From: Novacetimonas cocois
GTDB lineage: Bacteria > Pseudomonadota > Alphaproteobacteria > Acetobacterales > Acetobacteraceae
NCBI RefSeq assembly: GCF_003311635.1
Contig: NZ_QEXL01000001.1
Coordinates: 110,852 to 174,851, forward strand
Length of the DNA stretch: 64,000 bases
Reading direction: 5' to 3'
Both the position numbers and the translations under genes were made by a program. The notes under the pieces are model-generated. The model searched no databases. It was not told where the DNA came from and saw only the letters and a program-made list of their open reading frames with translations. Positions within the stretch are counted from its first letter, which is position 1. Each line of letters opens with the position of its first letter. Below, piece by piece: positions 45,147-54,618 of this stretch.

Positions 45147-46250
45147 ATGGCCGGTGATGAAGCCCACACGCCAGATAACGGACAGGCGGACGAGCAGAAA
45201 AAGCCCACCGAAAACAGGGAAAAGCCGTCGCGAAAGATCATCATGATCGGCATGCTGGTGGTACTGGTCGTCGCGGCGGCGGTGTACTGGCTGCTGCATC
45301 GGGGCGAGGTGGAAACCGATGACGCCTTTACCGCCGGTCGCGCCGTGGCGATCGCGCCGCATGTGCGGGGATACGTGACCGAGCTTCTGGTCAACGACAA
45401 CCAGTTCGTCCACGAAGGGCAGATACTGGCGAAGATCGATGACCGTGACTGGCGCGCCGCGCGGGACCAGGCGGCGGCCAGCGTGGAACTGGCGCAGGCG
45501 CAGGCGGATAACGCGGAACTGATGCTTGCGGTGGCGCAGAAGAACTTCCCCGGTCGCCTGCTGGCGGCGCAGGGCGCGTTGCAGGGCGCGCAGGCGCAGC
45601 AGTTCCGGGCCCAGACCGATTTCAACCGCCAGCATTCCGTCGCGCGCGCCGCAACCTCGCAGCAGGATATCGATTACGCGACTGCGGCGCTGGACGTGGC
45701 CAAGGCGCGGGTGCTGCAGGCGCAGGGCGAACTGCAGCAGGCCATGCCGGTCATCCCCAATATCTCCAGCAGCCAGAACAGGGTTACCCAGGCGCAGGCC
45801 CAGATGCACGAGGCGCAGGCACAGCTGCGGCAGGCGGAACTGAACCTGGAATGGACGGTCATCCGCGCGCCGCATGATGGCTGGATATCGCAGCGTAACA
45901 TCGAACGCGGCACGCTGGTCAGCGTCGGGCAGACGGTCTTTTCCATCGTGGAGCCGGAAGTCTGGGTTGTCGCCAATTACAAGGAGACGCAGCTGACGAA
46001 CATGCGTCCGGGACAGAAGGTGGATATCGCGGTCGATGCCTATCCCTTCCTCAGGCTGAAGGGGCATGTCGATTCACTCCAGCTTGGCACCGGCGCGACC
46101 TTCAGCGCGTTCCCGCCTGAAAATGCCACCGGCAACTATGTCAAGATCGTGCAGCGCGTGCCGGTCAAGATCCTGATTGACGAGGGGCTGCGTCCTGACG
46201 TGCCGCTGTCGCTGGGCCTGTCGGTCGAGCCCACGGTCTATACGCGATGA
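45147..46250 (+). CDS. EmrA-like periplasmic adaptor (HlyD family)
   Basis: Adaptor of a DHA2 pump. The 367-aa protein has a short charged cytoplasmic tail, a membrane anchor (IIMIGMLVVLVVAAAVYWLL, about residues 32-51) and the HlyD pattern ETDDAFTAGRAVAIAPHVRG and VIRAPHDGWISQRNIERGTL. A coiled coil with many Gln/Ala (ELAQAQADNAELMLAVAQK) lies between. GAGGGAACCAC precedes the ATG. Its stop overlaps the emrB start by 4 bases. Confidence 0.93.
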   Translation: MAGDEAHTPDNGQADEQKKPTENREKPSRKIIMIGMLVVLVVAAAVYWLLHRGEVETDDAFTAGRAVAIAPHVRGYVTELLVNDNQFVHEGQILAKIDDRDWRAARDQAAASVELAQAQADNAELMLAVAQKNFPGRLLAAQGALQGAQAQQFRAQTDFNRQHSVARAATSQQDIDYATAALDVAKARVLQAQGELQQAMPVIPNISSSQNRVTQAQAQMHEAQAQLRQAELNLEWTVIRAPHDGWISQRNIERGTLVSVGQTVFSIVEPEVWVVANYKETQLTNMRPGQKVDIAVDAYPFLRLKGHVDSLQLGTGATFSAFPPENATGNYVKIVQRVPVKILIDEGLRPDVPLSLGLSVEPTVYTR

Positions 46251-47821
46251 GCACTGCGGCAGCCTCCCCCGACGATCACGCCGGCCAGACGTGGAAGCCG
46301 AAGCACAACCCGTGGCTGATCGCCGTCGTGGTCACGGTTGCCGCGTTCATGGAGATCCTTGACACCACCATCGTCAACGTCTCCCTGCCGCATATCGCGG
46401 GGAACCTGTCGTCTACCTATGACGATGCGACATGGACCCTGACCTCCTACCTTGTCGCCAACGGTATCGTGCTGACGATTTCGGGCTGGCTGGGAAAGCT
46501 GTTCGGGCGAAAGAAATACTTCCTGATCTGTATTTCCATGTTCTCCCTGTCATCTTTCCTGTGCGGCATTTCCACCAGCCTGCCGGAACTGATTTTTTTC
46601 CGTCTGCTGCAGGGGTTTTTCGGTGGCGGCCTGCAACCGAACCAGCAGTCGATCATCCTTGACACCTTCCCGCCCGAAAAACGCGCCGCCGCGTTCGGGC
46701 TGACGGCGATCGCAACCGTGGTCGCGCCCGTCATCGGGCCGTCGCTGGGGGGATGGATCACCGACAATTATTCGTGGCGCTGGGTCTTTTTCATCAACGT
46801 GCCCGTTGGCGCGCTGGCGACCATCGCCGTGTCCATGATGGTCGATGACCCGCCTTGGGCGCGCAAGCAGGCGGCGCCGCTCGACTTTATCGGCATCGGC
46901 CTCATCACCATCGGCTTCGGCTGTCTGGAGGTCGCGGTTGACCGTGGCGAGGACGCGGACTGGTTCGGTTCGCGCATCATCGTCGTCATGGCGATCCTTG
47001 CGGTGCTGGGCATCGGCGGGGCCGTGGTCTGGCTGCTTCATACCAAGAAACCGGCGGTTGACCTGCGGGTGTTCAAGGATCGCAACTTTGCCGTGGGAAC
47101 CGGCCTGATGGGGGCGGTGGGGGCGCTGCTTTATTCCTCCGCGATCATCGTGCCGCAGTTCGCGCAGCAGGTCATGGGCTATACCGCGACCCTGTCGGGC
47201 CTGATCCTGTCGCCCGGCGGCGTGGCGGTCATCATCCTGATCCCGATTGTCGGCATGGCGATGAAACGCATCCAGCTGCGTTATATCATCGCGTTCGGGT
47301 TTTTCCTGATGGGAATGTCCATGCTGTGGTCGGCGCGTCTGGTGCCCGCGCTGGATTTCCGGCATCTGGTCTTCTTCCGCATGAGCCAGACGGCAACCAT
47401 GGCCTTCCTGTTCGTGCCGATATCCACCATTACCTATGCCACCCTCCCGCGTGAGCTGAACGCCGACGGGTCCGCCCTGTTCAGCATGGTGCGAAACGTG
47501 CTGGGTTCCCTCAGCATTTCAGGGGCGACGGCGCTGGTGACCGAACTGCGCCAGGCACACCAGAGCCAGATGGTCCACTGGATGACGCCCTATCACCAGC
47601 CTTACAACGAATACCTGTCACGGGCGCATGACGCGGCGATGGCGCGCGGCTTTCCTGAACCTGTCCTCAATTCCGTGGCGATGGGCAAGCTGTACCAGCA
47701 GTTCACCGCGCAGATCGCGATCCTTGCGTATAACGAGGTCTTCATGATCCTTGGCATCGGTTCGTTGCTGGTGGTGCCGTTCTGTTTCCTGATGTCGCCG
47801 CTGAAGGGCGATGACAAGTAG
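46247..47821 (+). CDS. EmrB-like MFS efflux transporter (DHA2)
   Basis: A 524-aa 14-helix proton/drug antiporter. Motifs seen: LDTTIVNVSLPHIAGNLS in TM1, WLGKLFGRKKYFLI in the motif A position, the TM5 antiporter motif APVIGPSLGGWITDNYSWR, and WVFFINVPVGA. Together with the EmrA-like adaptor it exports toxic compounds, probably through an outer membrane channel encoded elsewhere, since none is adjacent. The palindromic operator upstream is the likely control point. Confidence 0.94.
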   Translation: MSTAAASPDDHAGQTWKPKHNPWLIAVVVTVAAFMEILDTTIVNVSLPHIAGNLSSTYDDATWTLTSYLVANGIVLTISGWLGKLFGRKKYFLICISMFSLSSFLCGISTSLPELIFFRLLQGFFGGGLQPNQQSIILDTFPPEKRAAAFGLTAIATVVAPVIGPSLGGWITDNYSWRWVFFINVPVGALATIAVSMMVDDPPWARKQAAPLDFIGIGLITIGFGCLEVAVDRGEDADWFGSRIIVVMAILAVLGIGGAVVWLLHTKKPAVDLRVFKDRNFAVGTGLMGAVGALLYSSAIIVPQFAQQVMGYTATLSGLILSPGGVAVIILIPIVGMAMKRIQLRYIIAFGFFLMGMSMLWSARLVPALDFRHLVFFRMSQTATMAFLFVPISTITYATLPRELNADGSALFSMVRNVLGSLSISGATALVTELRQAHQSQMVHWMTPYHQPYNEYLSRAHDAAMARGFPEPVLNSVAMGKLYQQFTAQIAILAYNEVFMILGIGSLLVVPFCFLMSPLKGDDK

Positions 47822-47833
47822 GGAGGAGCATTC

Positions 47834-48259
47834 ATGGTGGCAGGAAACGATATTGTTGTGGTGTGTGCCGCGATCCTTCGCCACGGACACCTTCTGTGCG
47901 TGCGCAAGCAGGGAACGCGGCTGTTCATGCTGCCGGGGGGCAAGCCCGAACCGGCGGAGGACGACATGACGGCCCTGCGCCGTGAAGTGTCGGAGGAACT
48001 GGACTGCGGCCTGCGCGACGGCAGTATCCGGCTTCTGGGACGTTATGCCGCCCCCGCCGCGAACGAGGCGGGACATACGGTGCGGGCCAGCATCTATCGC
48101 GCGGACCTGTCGGCCGAACCACAGCCCCGCGCGGAAATCGCGGAGGCACGCTGGATCGACATCCATGACGGCTGCGGCGATGACCTGCTGGCGCCGCTGT
48201 TGCGCGACCGGCTTATTCCGGCGTTGCGCCGGATGACGGCAGATGGGCAAGCCGGCTGA
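47834..48259 (+). CDS. Nudix hydrolase
   Basis: A 141-aa protein with a complete Nudix box: the G in GGKPEPAEDD, then REVSEEL (Gx5Ex7REUxEE), at about residues 36-58. It cleaves a nucleoside diphosphate linked to another group; the substrate is not readable. GGGAGGAG precedes the ATG, 12 bases after emrB, so it is likely cotranscribed. Its 3' end overlaps the 3' end of rppH, read the other way, by 47 bases. Confidence 0.88.
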   Translation: MVAGNDIVVVCAAILRHGHLLCVRKQGTRLFMLPGGKPEPAEDDMTALRREVSEELDCGLRDGSIRLLGRYAAPAANEAGHTVRASIYRADLSAEPQPRAEIAEARWIDIHDGCGDDLLAPLLRDRLIPALRRMTADGQAG

Positions 48260-48737
48260 ATTCGGGGATCAGCTGTTCATAGATGGGGCGTTTGAACCCC
48301 ACATTGACATGCGCCAGCCGTGACGGCGCCACCCACTGCCACCGGTCGAATTCGGCCGGCAGGTGGGTATCGAGGCGTATGTCGCCATCCTGCCCCGTAA
48401 AGCGCAGGGCGAACCATTTCTGAGTCTGTCCCCGATACCGGCCGCCCAGCGCCCTGCCAATCAGGTGATCAGGCAGGTCATAGCTGATCCAGCGGGGATA
48501 TTCGCCAAGGATCACCGCCCGGTCCGTGCCGATTTCCTCAAGCAGTTCGCGCATGACCGCCTGCCGGGGATTTTCCCCTTCATCAATGCCGCCCTGCGGG
48601 CACTGCCATACGCCCTGATCGATGGGACCGCCCGCGCCGGGCATGTCGGTGCGGCGCGCCATCAGGATTTCATTGCGCGCGTTGAACAGCATCGCCCCCA
48701 CGTTGGGGCGATAGGGCAGGTCGGTCTTCAGGCTCAT
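48213..48737 (-). CDS. rppH: RNA pyrophosphohydrolase RppH
   Basis: RppH removes pyrophosphate from mRNA 5' ends and opens the way to RNase E decay. The 174-aa protein starts MSLKTDLPYRPNVGAMLFN and has the Nudix box GGIDEGENPRQAVMRELLEE near residues 50-70 and TQKWFALRFTGQDGDI. The YRPNVG opening is typical. Its start overlaps the ctpA stop by 4 bases, as in other alphaproteobacteria. Confidence 0.95.
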   Translation of the reverse strand: MSLKTDLPYRPNVGAMLFNARNEILMARRTDMPGAGGPIDQGVWQCPQGGIDEGENPRQAVMRELLEEIGTDRAVILGEYPRWISYDLPDHLIGRALGGRYRGQTQKWFALRFTGQDGDIRLDTHLPAEFDRWQWVAPSRLAHVNVGFKRPIYEQLIPEFSRLAHLPSSGATPE

Positions 48738-50344
48738 GGATGGGCCGGGGTGGCGGGCGCCGGTGTGGCAGGGGCGGCTTTGCCCGGGGTCGCCGTGCCG
48801 GGGGCAGGCGTGGCCGGGGCCGTCGTCGCGGGTGCCGCGGGCGTGACGGGGGTGGCGGGGGCCTGCTCTTCCGCCGGCGGGGTCTTGGTCACGGGGGGCT
48901 TGGCCTGTGTCGTGGGCGTGTTGACCATGGTCGGGCTTGCCGCCGTGGCCCTGGTGGTCTCGACCGTGACCGGCAGGCCCGCCATCGCATGGACGACCTT
49001 CAGCCCTTCCTGCAGCTGGAAATCGGTCGTGGGCTTCATCGGATCATAATCCGGCCACCCGGCGGGCGGTTCATGCGGCAGGGATTTCGCAATGGCGGGC
49101 AGGTCGGTGCGCACCGGGGCCTGCGCCGTATTGCCGCCGCTGTTCTTGATGATGTGCGCCAGATCCGCCTCGCGGATGCTGTAGCTGTCATCATCGCGGC
49201 TTTCCTTGACCACGATGTCCGGCACGATGCCCAGCCCCTGGATGGATCGGCCCGACGGCGTGTAATAGCGCGCGGTCGTCAGGCGGATCGCGCCTTCGCC
49301 CGGGATGGGCAGGATCGTCTGCACCGATCCCTTGCCGAATGTCTTTTCACCCACCAGCACGGCGCGGTGATGGTCCTGCAGGGCACCGGCCACGATTTCA
49401 CTGGCGGAGGCGGATCCGCCGTTGATCAGCACCACGATCGGCAGGCCGTTGGTGATGTCCACGTTATGCGCGTCCCAGCGCTGGCTGTCCTGCGCGTGAC
49501 GTGCGCGGGTGGAGACGATCTCGCCATTCTTGATGAAATCGCCGCTGACATCGATCGCCTGCGTCAGCAGCCCGCCCGGATCGGAACGCAGGTCGATGAC
49601 CAGGCCATTGAGCTTGCCGTGCGCCTGGCCCTGCAGCTTCTTGTAGGCGTCAAGCAGCCCGTGCTGCGTTTCCTCGTTGAACTGCGCGATGCGGATATAG
49701 CCGGTGGATTCATAAAGGGCGGACTTGATGACCTGCAGCGGGATGATCGCGCGCGTCAGGGTCACGATGATCGGCTTGGGCGTCTTTTCGCGGATCAGGG
49801 TCAGGGTAATGCGGGTATTGGGTTTCCCCCGCATGCGCGAGACGACCTGGTCCAGCGGCTGTCCGTCGATATTCTTGCCATCGAGGGCGACGATGTAATC
49901 GCCCGGCCGGATCCCGGCGCGCGCCGCCGGCGTATTGTCCACCGGCGAGACGACGCGCACGTGCCCGTCCTCCCCATGCACCTCGAGGCCGAGGCCGCCG
50001 AACGTGCCCTTGGTCTGGGCCTGAAGGTCGGAAAACTGCTTTTCCGTCATGTAGGAGCTGTGTGGGTCAAGGCCGCTGAGCATGCCGTTGAGCGCATTGG
50101 TGATGAGGTCGCGGGTGGAGACGGGCTCGACGTAGTTCGCCTTCACCTTTTCCAGCACGTAACCGAACAGGAACATCAGCTGTTCGATTTCGTGCGGGGA
50201 ATTGTCCTTGGGTGACGGGCTGTCCGCATGCGCAATGGAGGTCAGGTCAAGCCACCGCCCGCCGGAATGCAAGGCGAGCTGGGGGCCTGCCGCGATGCCA
50301 GCAAGAAAGGCGCAACCAAGCAGCAGGCCATTACGGAACTTCAT
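48734..50344 (-). CDS. ctpA: Carboxyl-terminal processing protease (S41)
   Basis: A periplasmic serine protease with Ser-Lys dyad. In 536 aa: signal (LLLGCAFLAGIAAGPQLA), PDZ domain with PVDNTPAARAGIRPGDYIVA near residue 125, and the catalytic core with GSASASEIVAGAL (nucleophile Ser) and GEKTFGKGSVQTI (Lys). The ATG at 50344 gives the hydrophobic signal; the longer frame from 50425 is not supported. A tail of about 75 residues is almost only Pro, Ala and Thr. The gene follows envC. Confidence 0.94.
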   Translation of the reverse strand: MKFRNGLLLGCAFLAGIAAGPQLALHSGGRWLDLTSIAHADSPSPKDNSPHEIEQLMFLFGYVLEKVKANYVEPVSTRDLITNALNGMLSGLDPHSSYMTEKQFSDLQAQTKGTFGGLGLEVHGEDGHVRVVSPVDNTPAARAGIRPGDYIVALDGKNIDGQPLDQVVSRMRGKPNTRITLTLIREKTPKPIIVTLTRAIIPLQVIKSALYESTGYIRIAQFNEETQHGLLDAYKKLQGQAHGKLNGLVIDLRSDPGGLLTQAIDVSGDFIKNGEIVSTRARHAQDSQRWDAHNVDITNGLPIVVLINGGSASASEIVAGALQDHHRAVLVGEKTFGKGSVQTILPIPGEGAIRLTTARYYTPSGRSIQGLGIVPDIVVKESRDDDSYSIREADLAHIIKNSGGNTAQAPVRTDLPAIAKSLPHEPPAGWPDYDPMKPTTDFQLQEGLKVVHAMAGLPVTVETTRATAASPTMVNTPTTQAKPPVTKTPPAEEQAPATPVTPAAPATTAPATPAPGTATPGKAAPATPAPATPAHP

Positions 50345-50489
50345 GCGTCGTCGTCTCCTGAATGGCCAGCCACGCATCGGTGGGCAGCCTGCATATGGTG
50401 ACCTGTCCATGGGGCGGCAGGTCATCGTCCGTCATCGGTCGCACACCTTATACCGAACTTGCACCACACGGAAACCGTGTAAACCAATT
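50345..50489 (-). other. envC-ctpA spacer with small hairpin
   Basis: The 145-base gap holds one clear inverted repeat, ACACGG-AAA-CCGTGT (50466-50480), about 10 bases past the envC stop on the minus strand. No T tract follows it. I found no firm promoter boxes for ctpA. Confidence 0.3.
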
Positions 50490-51842
50490 CTACAGATATG
50501 GCGCGGGGTTAACGGTCGCGCCCCCGCGCCGCAGCTGCACGAACAGGGTGGGGCGGGCCTGCGTGTCCGACCATGGTGGCATCTGCCCCACCGGCGCGCC
50601 CTTTACGATCTGCTGTCCGGGGGCGACGGCCATGTCCCCGATCCCTGCAAGGACAAAGCGGTAATGCTGTCCACAGTTCAGGATCATCATCTGCCCGTAG
50701 GAGCGGAAGGGACCGGCAAAGTCGACTCGTCCGCTGCAGGGCGCGCGGACGGTCGCGCGCGATGGCGGGGCATAGGTGACGCCGCTTGCCGGGCCGCTTT
50801 CGGTCGTCTGGCCCCAGCGCGTGACGATGCTGCCGGGCACGGGCGCGCCCGCCGTCCCGGCGCGGGTGGCGTTGACGCCCGGACCGGGTCCCGCGGCAAG
50901 GGCGCGCGCATGGGCCCGCGCGGCGTCGGCTTCCTGCATGCGGTGGGCGCGTTCGGCTTCCTGCGCGGCGCGTTCCAGATTGGCCTGCGCGGTGCGTTCC
51001 ACCTCCTCGATGCGTGCGATCGCGTCCTGCAGGCTCGACGCCCGGCGCGCCGCGTCTTCGACCTGCTGGGTCGCGCTGCGCACGGCCGCGTTCGACTGGC
51101 GCTGCGCCTCCAGCGCGGCATGGGCGGAACGGTTGACGCTGTCGCGCTGTGCCTCCTGCTGCGCCAGCAGCTGGCCCATGCGGTTTTTCTGCTGCGCCAG
51201 TTCGTCGTCAAGCTGCGCCAGGCGGGCGCGACGGTCATGGATCTGGTGCGCCTGCTGGGAAATGCGCGTCATGAGCCCGCGCATCACCAGAAGTCCGGTC
51301 ACCGCACGATCGGCAGGCAGCGGCACGGCAAGCAGCGTATCGGCGGGATAGAGCGAAAGGCGTTCGACCACCGGTAGCAGGGGGGTCATCGCCGCCACTT
51401 CCTGCGCCAGCGCCCTGCGCAGGGTATCCTGTTCGGTGTGCAGCGCCGAAATCCGGCTGTCGAGGTCGGCCGTGTCCTGTTCCGTGCGCTGCAGCCGGGC
51501 AGTGGCGTCCACCGTGGCGGCGGACAGTTCCGTCGCGCGCGCGGCATCGCGCTGCGCCTGTGCCTCGGCATCGTGCTGGGCCTTGATGCGGGCCTGCATT
51601 TCCGCGCCCTGCTGCTTTTCGCGCGCCAGCAGGTTTTCGCGCGCCAGACGGGCATTCTCGATCTGGCGCCGGATGCCCTGCGTTTCATGCGTCCCCTCAT
51701 GGGAAGCATGGAGGGGGGCGGCATGAAGGACATGTTCCGCATGATGGGGATGTGATGCCGTGGACGGCGTCGCGGCGGGGGCGGGGGACATGGCCTGCGC
51801 GATGGCGAGGCATGCCCCCACGGCCACCGCGCGACGCGGCAT
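50490..51842 (-). CDS. envC: EnvC-type murein hydrolase activator
   Basis: EnvC activates amidases at the division site rather than cutting wall itself. The 450-aa protein has a signal peptide, a His-rich stretch (HASHPHHAEHVLHAAPLHAS-like), two coiled-coil blocks (residues about 60-180 and 220-320, rich in Ala/Gln/Glu), and a C-terminal LytM domain. The LytM domain lacks the HxxxD and HxH zinc ligands (GRVDFAGPFRSYG, then ARPTLFVQLRRGG), as in E. coli EnvC. It lies between gpmI and ctpA in the conserved order. Confidence 0.88.
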   Translation of the reverse strand: MPRRAVAVGACLAIAQAMSPAPAATPSTASHPHHAEHVLHAAPLHASHEGTHETQGIRRQIENARLARENLLAREKQQGAEMQARIKAQHDAEAQAQRDAARATELSAATVDATARLQRTEQDTADLDSRISALHTEQDTLRRALAQEVAAMTPLLPVVERLSLYPADTLLAVPLPADRAVTGLLVMRGLMTRISQQAHQIHDRRARLAQLDDELAQQKNRMGQLLAQQEAQRDSVNRSAHAALEAQRQSNAAVRSATQQVEDAARRASSLQDAIARIEEVERTAQANLERAAQEAERAHRMQEADAARAHARALAAGPGPGVNATRAGTAGAPVPGSIVTRWGQTTESGPASGVTYAPPSRATVRAPCSGRVDFAGPFRSYGQMMILNCGQHYRFVLAGIGDMAVAPGQQIVKGAPVGQMPPWSDTQARPTLFVQLRRGGATVNPAPYL

Positions 51843-51862
51843 GGGGACGTGAAGGCGGGCCG

Positions 51863-53446
51863 TCAGGATGGCGTCGGTCCATCCAGCAGCGAGTGTCCGG
51901 TCATGGCGGCAGGCTGCGGCAGGCCCATCAGCGCCAGCAGGGTGGGGGCGATATCCGCCAGCCGCCCGTCATGCAGGCGCTGGCCCGTCCCGCCATGCAG
52001 GACAACCGGCACGACGTTGAGGGTATGGGCGGTATGCGGCCCCTGGGTCTGCGGGTCGAACATGGTTTCGGCATTGCCATGATCCGCCGTCACCAGCAAC
52101 GCGCCGCCCGCCCGGTCGATCGCCGCGACAATCCGGCCCAGCCCGGCATCGACGGCCTCCACCGCCCTGATCGCGGCGGCCAGGACGCCGGTATGTCCAA
52201 CCATGTCGGGATTGGCGAAATTCAGCACGATCAGGTCGTATTCGCCGCTGTCGATGGCTTCCACCGCGCGCTGGGTCAGCTCTGGCGCCGACATTTCGGG
52301 CTGCAGGTCATAGGTCGCGACCTTGGGCGAGGGCACCATGATACGGTCCTCGCCGGGGAGCTGCTCCTCCCGCCCGCCATTGAGGAAATAGGTGACGTGG
52401 GGATATTTCTCCGTCTCCGCCATGCGGAGCTGCCTGCGGCCTGCCGCCGAGACGACATCGCCCAGCAGGTCGCGCAGTTCCTGCGGCGCGAACAGGACGC
52501 CAATCAGCCGCGCCAGCCGGTCGCTGTAGCGCGTCATGCCAAGGACGGCGGCGAAATGGACGACGCGCGGGCGCCTGAACCCCTCGAACCCTTCCTCCAG
52601 CAGCGCGTCGAGCAGCTGGCGTATCCGGTCGGCGCGGAAATTGAAGGATAGGATGCCATCGCCATCCTTCATGCCTTGGTAATCGCCGATGACCGTGGGT
52701 TCGATGAACTCGTCGGTAACTTCGCGGGCATAGGATGCCTCCAGCACCGCATCGGGCGTCGCGGCGCGCGGGCCGGTGGCACAGACAATGACGTCATACA
52801 CCTTTTGCACGCGTTCCCACCGCCGGTCGCGGTCCATGGCGTAATAGCGTCCCGAAATGCTGGCCACGCGTGCCTGTGGCGGCAGGTCGCGCAGCAGGCG
52901 GGCAACGTAATCGCGCCCGGAATGCGGCGCGGTGTCGCGGCCGTCGCTGAAGACATGCAGGGCGACGGGGATGCCGGCCGCGCACACGATCCGCGCCAGT
53001 TCGGCGGCATGGTCCTGATGCGAATGCACCCCCCCGTCGGAGACAAGGCCCATCAGGTGGCAGGTCCCGCCGCTTTTCTTCAGCGCGTCGAGGAAATCGC
53101 GCATGACCGGGCTCTGCGCCGCCGTCCCGTCGCGCAGGGCCCTGGTGATGCGTGGCAGTTCCTGCATGACGACGCGGCCCGCGCCGATATTGAGGTGACC
53201 GACCTCGGAATTGCCCATCTGCCCTTCCGGCAGGCCGACATCCTCCCCACATGTGCGCAGGAAGGCGTGCGGGTCATGGCCCCACAGCCGGTCGAAGGTC
53301 GGAGTGTCGGCGGCCATCACGGCATTGTCCGACGGGTCCTCGCGCCATCCGAAACCATCAAGGATCGCCAGCATGACGGGGCGGCGGGCCTGTGGGCCGG
53401 GGGGCTGTGTCGCAGGGGTATGCGCCTGGGTGGGCTGAGCGGGCAT
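51863..53446 (-). CDS. gpmI: 2,3-bisphosphoglycerate-independent phosphoglycerate mutase
   Basis: Interconverts 3- and 2-phosphoglycerate in glycolysis using two Mn ions. The 527-aa protein has the start MLAILDGFGWREDPSDNAV, the phosphoserine motif QMGNSEVGHLNIGAG (Ser about residue 78), FRADRIRQLLDA and TADHGNAETMFD near the C-terminus. It leads an operon gpmI-envC-ctpA-rppH, a typical alphaproteobacterial arrangement linking metabolism and cell-wall genes. GGGAGAGGAAC precedes the ATG. Confidence 0.97.
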   Translation of the reverse strand: MPAQPTQAHTPATQPPGPQARRPVMLAILDGFGWREDPSDNAVMAADTPTFDRLWGHDPHAFLRTCGEDVGLPEGQMGNSEVGHLNIGAGRVVMQELPRITRALRDGTAAQSPVMRDFLDALKKSGGTCHLMGLVSDGGVHSHQDHAAELARIVCAAGIPVALHVFSDGRDTAPHSGRDYVARLLRDLPPQARVASISGRYYAMDRDRRWERVQKVYDVIVCATGPRAATPDAVLEASYAREVTDEFIEPTVIGDYQGMKDGDGILSFNFRADRIRQLLDALLEEGFEGFRRPRVVHFAAVLGMTRYSDRLARLIGVLFAPQELRDLLGDVVSAAGRRQLRMAETEKYPHVTYFLNGGREEQLPGEDRIMVPSPKVATYDLQPEMSAPELTQRAVEAIDSGEYDLIVLNFANPDMVGHTGVLAAAIRAVEAVDAGLGRIVAAIDRAGGALLVTADHGNAETMFDPQTQGPHTAHTLNVVPVVLHGGTGQRLHDGRLADIAPTLLALMGLPQPAAMTGHSLLDGPTPS

Positions 53447-53539
53447 GGGTTGTTCCTCTCCCTTATTTTGTCGCCCATAATGCCCTAAATGACATCAGTG
53501 CGGAATGCCTGCCGGGGCATTATGAAAGGAAAAAAGACG

Positions 53540-53944
53540 ATGGGCCAAACGGAAAAAAGATCGGGCGGCTGTGGCTGCCTGACGCCGGAACAGCTGCGCG
53601 TCCTGCGTGAACACGGGACGGAACGTCCGGGTTCCAGCCCGCTGAATGATGAAAAACGGGCCGGGGAATACCGTTGTGCGGGATGCGGGGCACCGCTGTT
53701 CCGCTCGTCGGCCAAATATGACAGCGGCAGCGGCTGGCCCTCCTTCAGCGAGGCGATCGCCGGCGCGGTCGCCACCACCACCGATACCAGCCACGGCATG
53801 GTCCGCACGGAAGTACACTGCGCCCACTGCAACGGGCATCTGGGCCATGTCTTTCCCGACGGGCCGCCGCCCACGGGGCTGCGATACTGCATGAATGGCA
53901 TCGTGCTGGATTTCGTTCCGCGTGACGCGGGGACATCCGCATGA
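53540..53944 (+). CDS. msrB: Peptide methionine-R-sulfoxide reductase MsrB
   Basis: Reduces methionine-R-sulfoxide in oxidised proteins. The 134-aa form from ATG 53540 has AAAGGA about 9 bases upstream; ATG 53522 or 53489 would extend it. Zinc ligands are CAGC and CAHCNGH, and the catalytic Cys is in [11 protein letters not shown]. The segment [12 protein letters not shown] is typical of MsrB. It overlaps upp by 4 bases and is divergent from gpmI. Confidence 0.93.
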   Translation: MGQTEKRSGGCGCLTPEQLRVLREHGTERPGSSPLNDEKRAGEYRCAGCGAPLFRSSAKYDSGSGWPSFSEAIAGAVATTTDTSHGMVRTEVHCAHCNGHLGHVFPDGPPPTGLRYCMNGIVLDFVPRDAGTSA

Positions 53945-54618
53945 CGCGCGACGCGGATGCGACGGGGCGTCAGGTGGCCGTCGGGGATGATCCCGACGTG
54001 GTGGTGCTGACCCATCCGCTGGCGCGGCACAAGCTGACCCTGCTGCGTGATGCGCGCACCTCCACCGGGGAATTCCGCCGTCTGGCGCGTGAACTCAGCA
54101 TGCTGGCGGGATACGAGGCCATGCGTGACCTGCCGGTGGAGGACGTGGAAATCGACACGCCGCTGGAACGCATGACCGGCCATCGGCTTGCGGGAAAGAA
54201 GCTCTGCCTCGTCTCCATCCTGCGGGCGGGAAACGGGATCCTGGACGGGATGCTTGACCTCGTCCCGTCGGCGCGGGTGGGCCATGTCGGCCTGTATCGC
54301 GACCCGGCGACGCTGGAGCCCGTGGAATATTACCTCAAGCTGCCGGATGATCTTCCCCGGCGGCGCTGCATCGTCGTTGACCCGATGCTGGCGACCGGGC
54401 ATAGCGCCGTCGCCGCCATTACGCGCCTGAAACAGGCCGGGGCCGACAGCATCGTCTTCGTCTGCCTGCTGGCCGCGTCCGAAGGGATCGCCTGCCTGCG
54501 CGCCGCGCATCCCGACGTGCGGGTGGTCACCTGCGCGATTGATCGGGGACTGGACGATCATGGCTACATCCGTCCGGGCCTTGGTGATGCGGGGGACCGG
54601 CTGTTCGGCACCAAATGA
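53941..54618 (+). CDS. upp: Uracil phosphoribosyltransferase
   Basis: Makes UMP from uracil and PRPP, a pyrimidine salvage step. The 225-aa protein has [18 protein letters not shown], the PRPP loop [18 protein letters not shown] near residues 143-160, and the uracil-binding end [21 protein letters not shown]. Its start lies in the msrB stop (ATGA). It is slightly longer than the usual 208-216 aa by an N-terminal extension. Confidence 0.95.
   Translation: MTRDADATGRQVAVGDDPDVVVLTHPLARHKLTLLRDARTSTGEFRRLARELSMLAGYEAMRDLPVEDVEIDTPLERMTGHRLAGKKLCLVSILRAGNGILDGMLDLVPSARVGHVGLYRDPATLEPVEYYLKLPDDLPRRRCIVVDPMLATGHSAVAAITRLKQAGADSIVFVCLLAASEGIACLRAAHPDVRVVTCAIDRGLDDHGYIRPGLGDAGDRLFGTK

Noticed and set aside
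43191..46067. 958-codon frame on the minus strand opposite the ABC exporter and EmrA genes
   Set aside because: It runs against two well-identified genes and encodes low-complexity Arg/His/Gln-rich sequence.
48737..48960. Short tandem repeats that could look like a CRISPR or satellite
   Set aside because: They are in frame PATPA-type codons of the CtpA tail and have no spacers.
50490..50800. EnvC LytM domain as an active M23 peptidase
   Set aside because: The zinc-binding His and Asp residues are missing, as in known EnvC activators.
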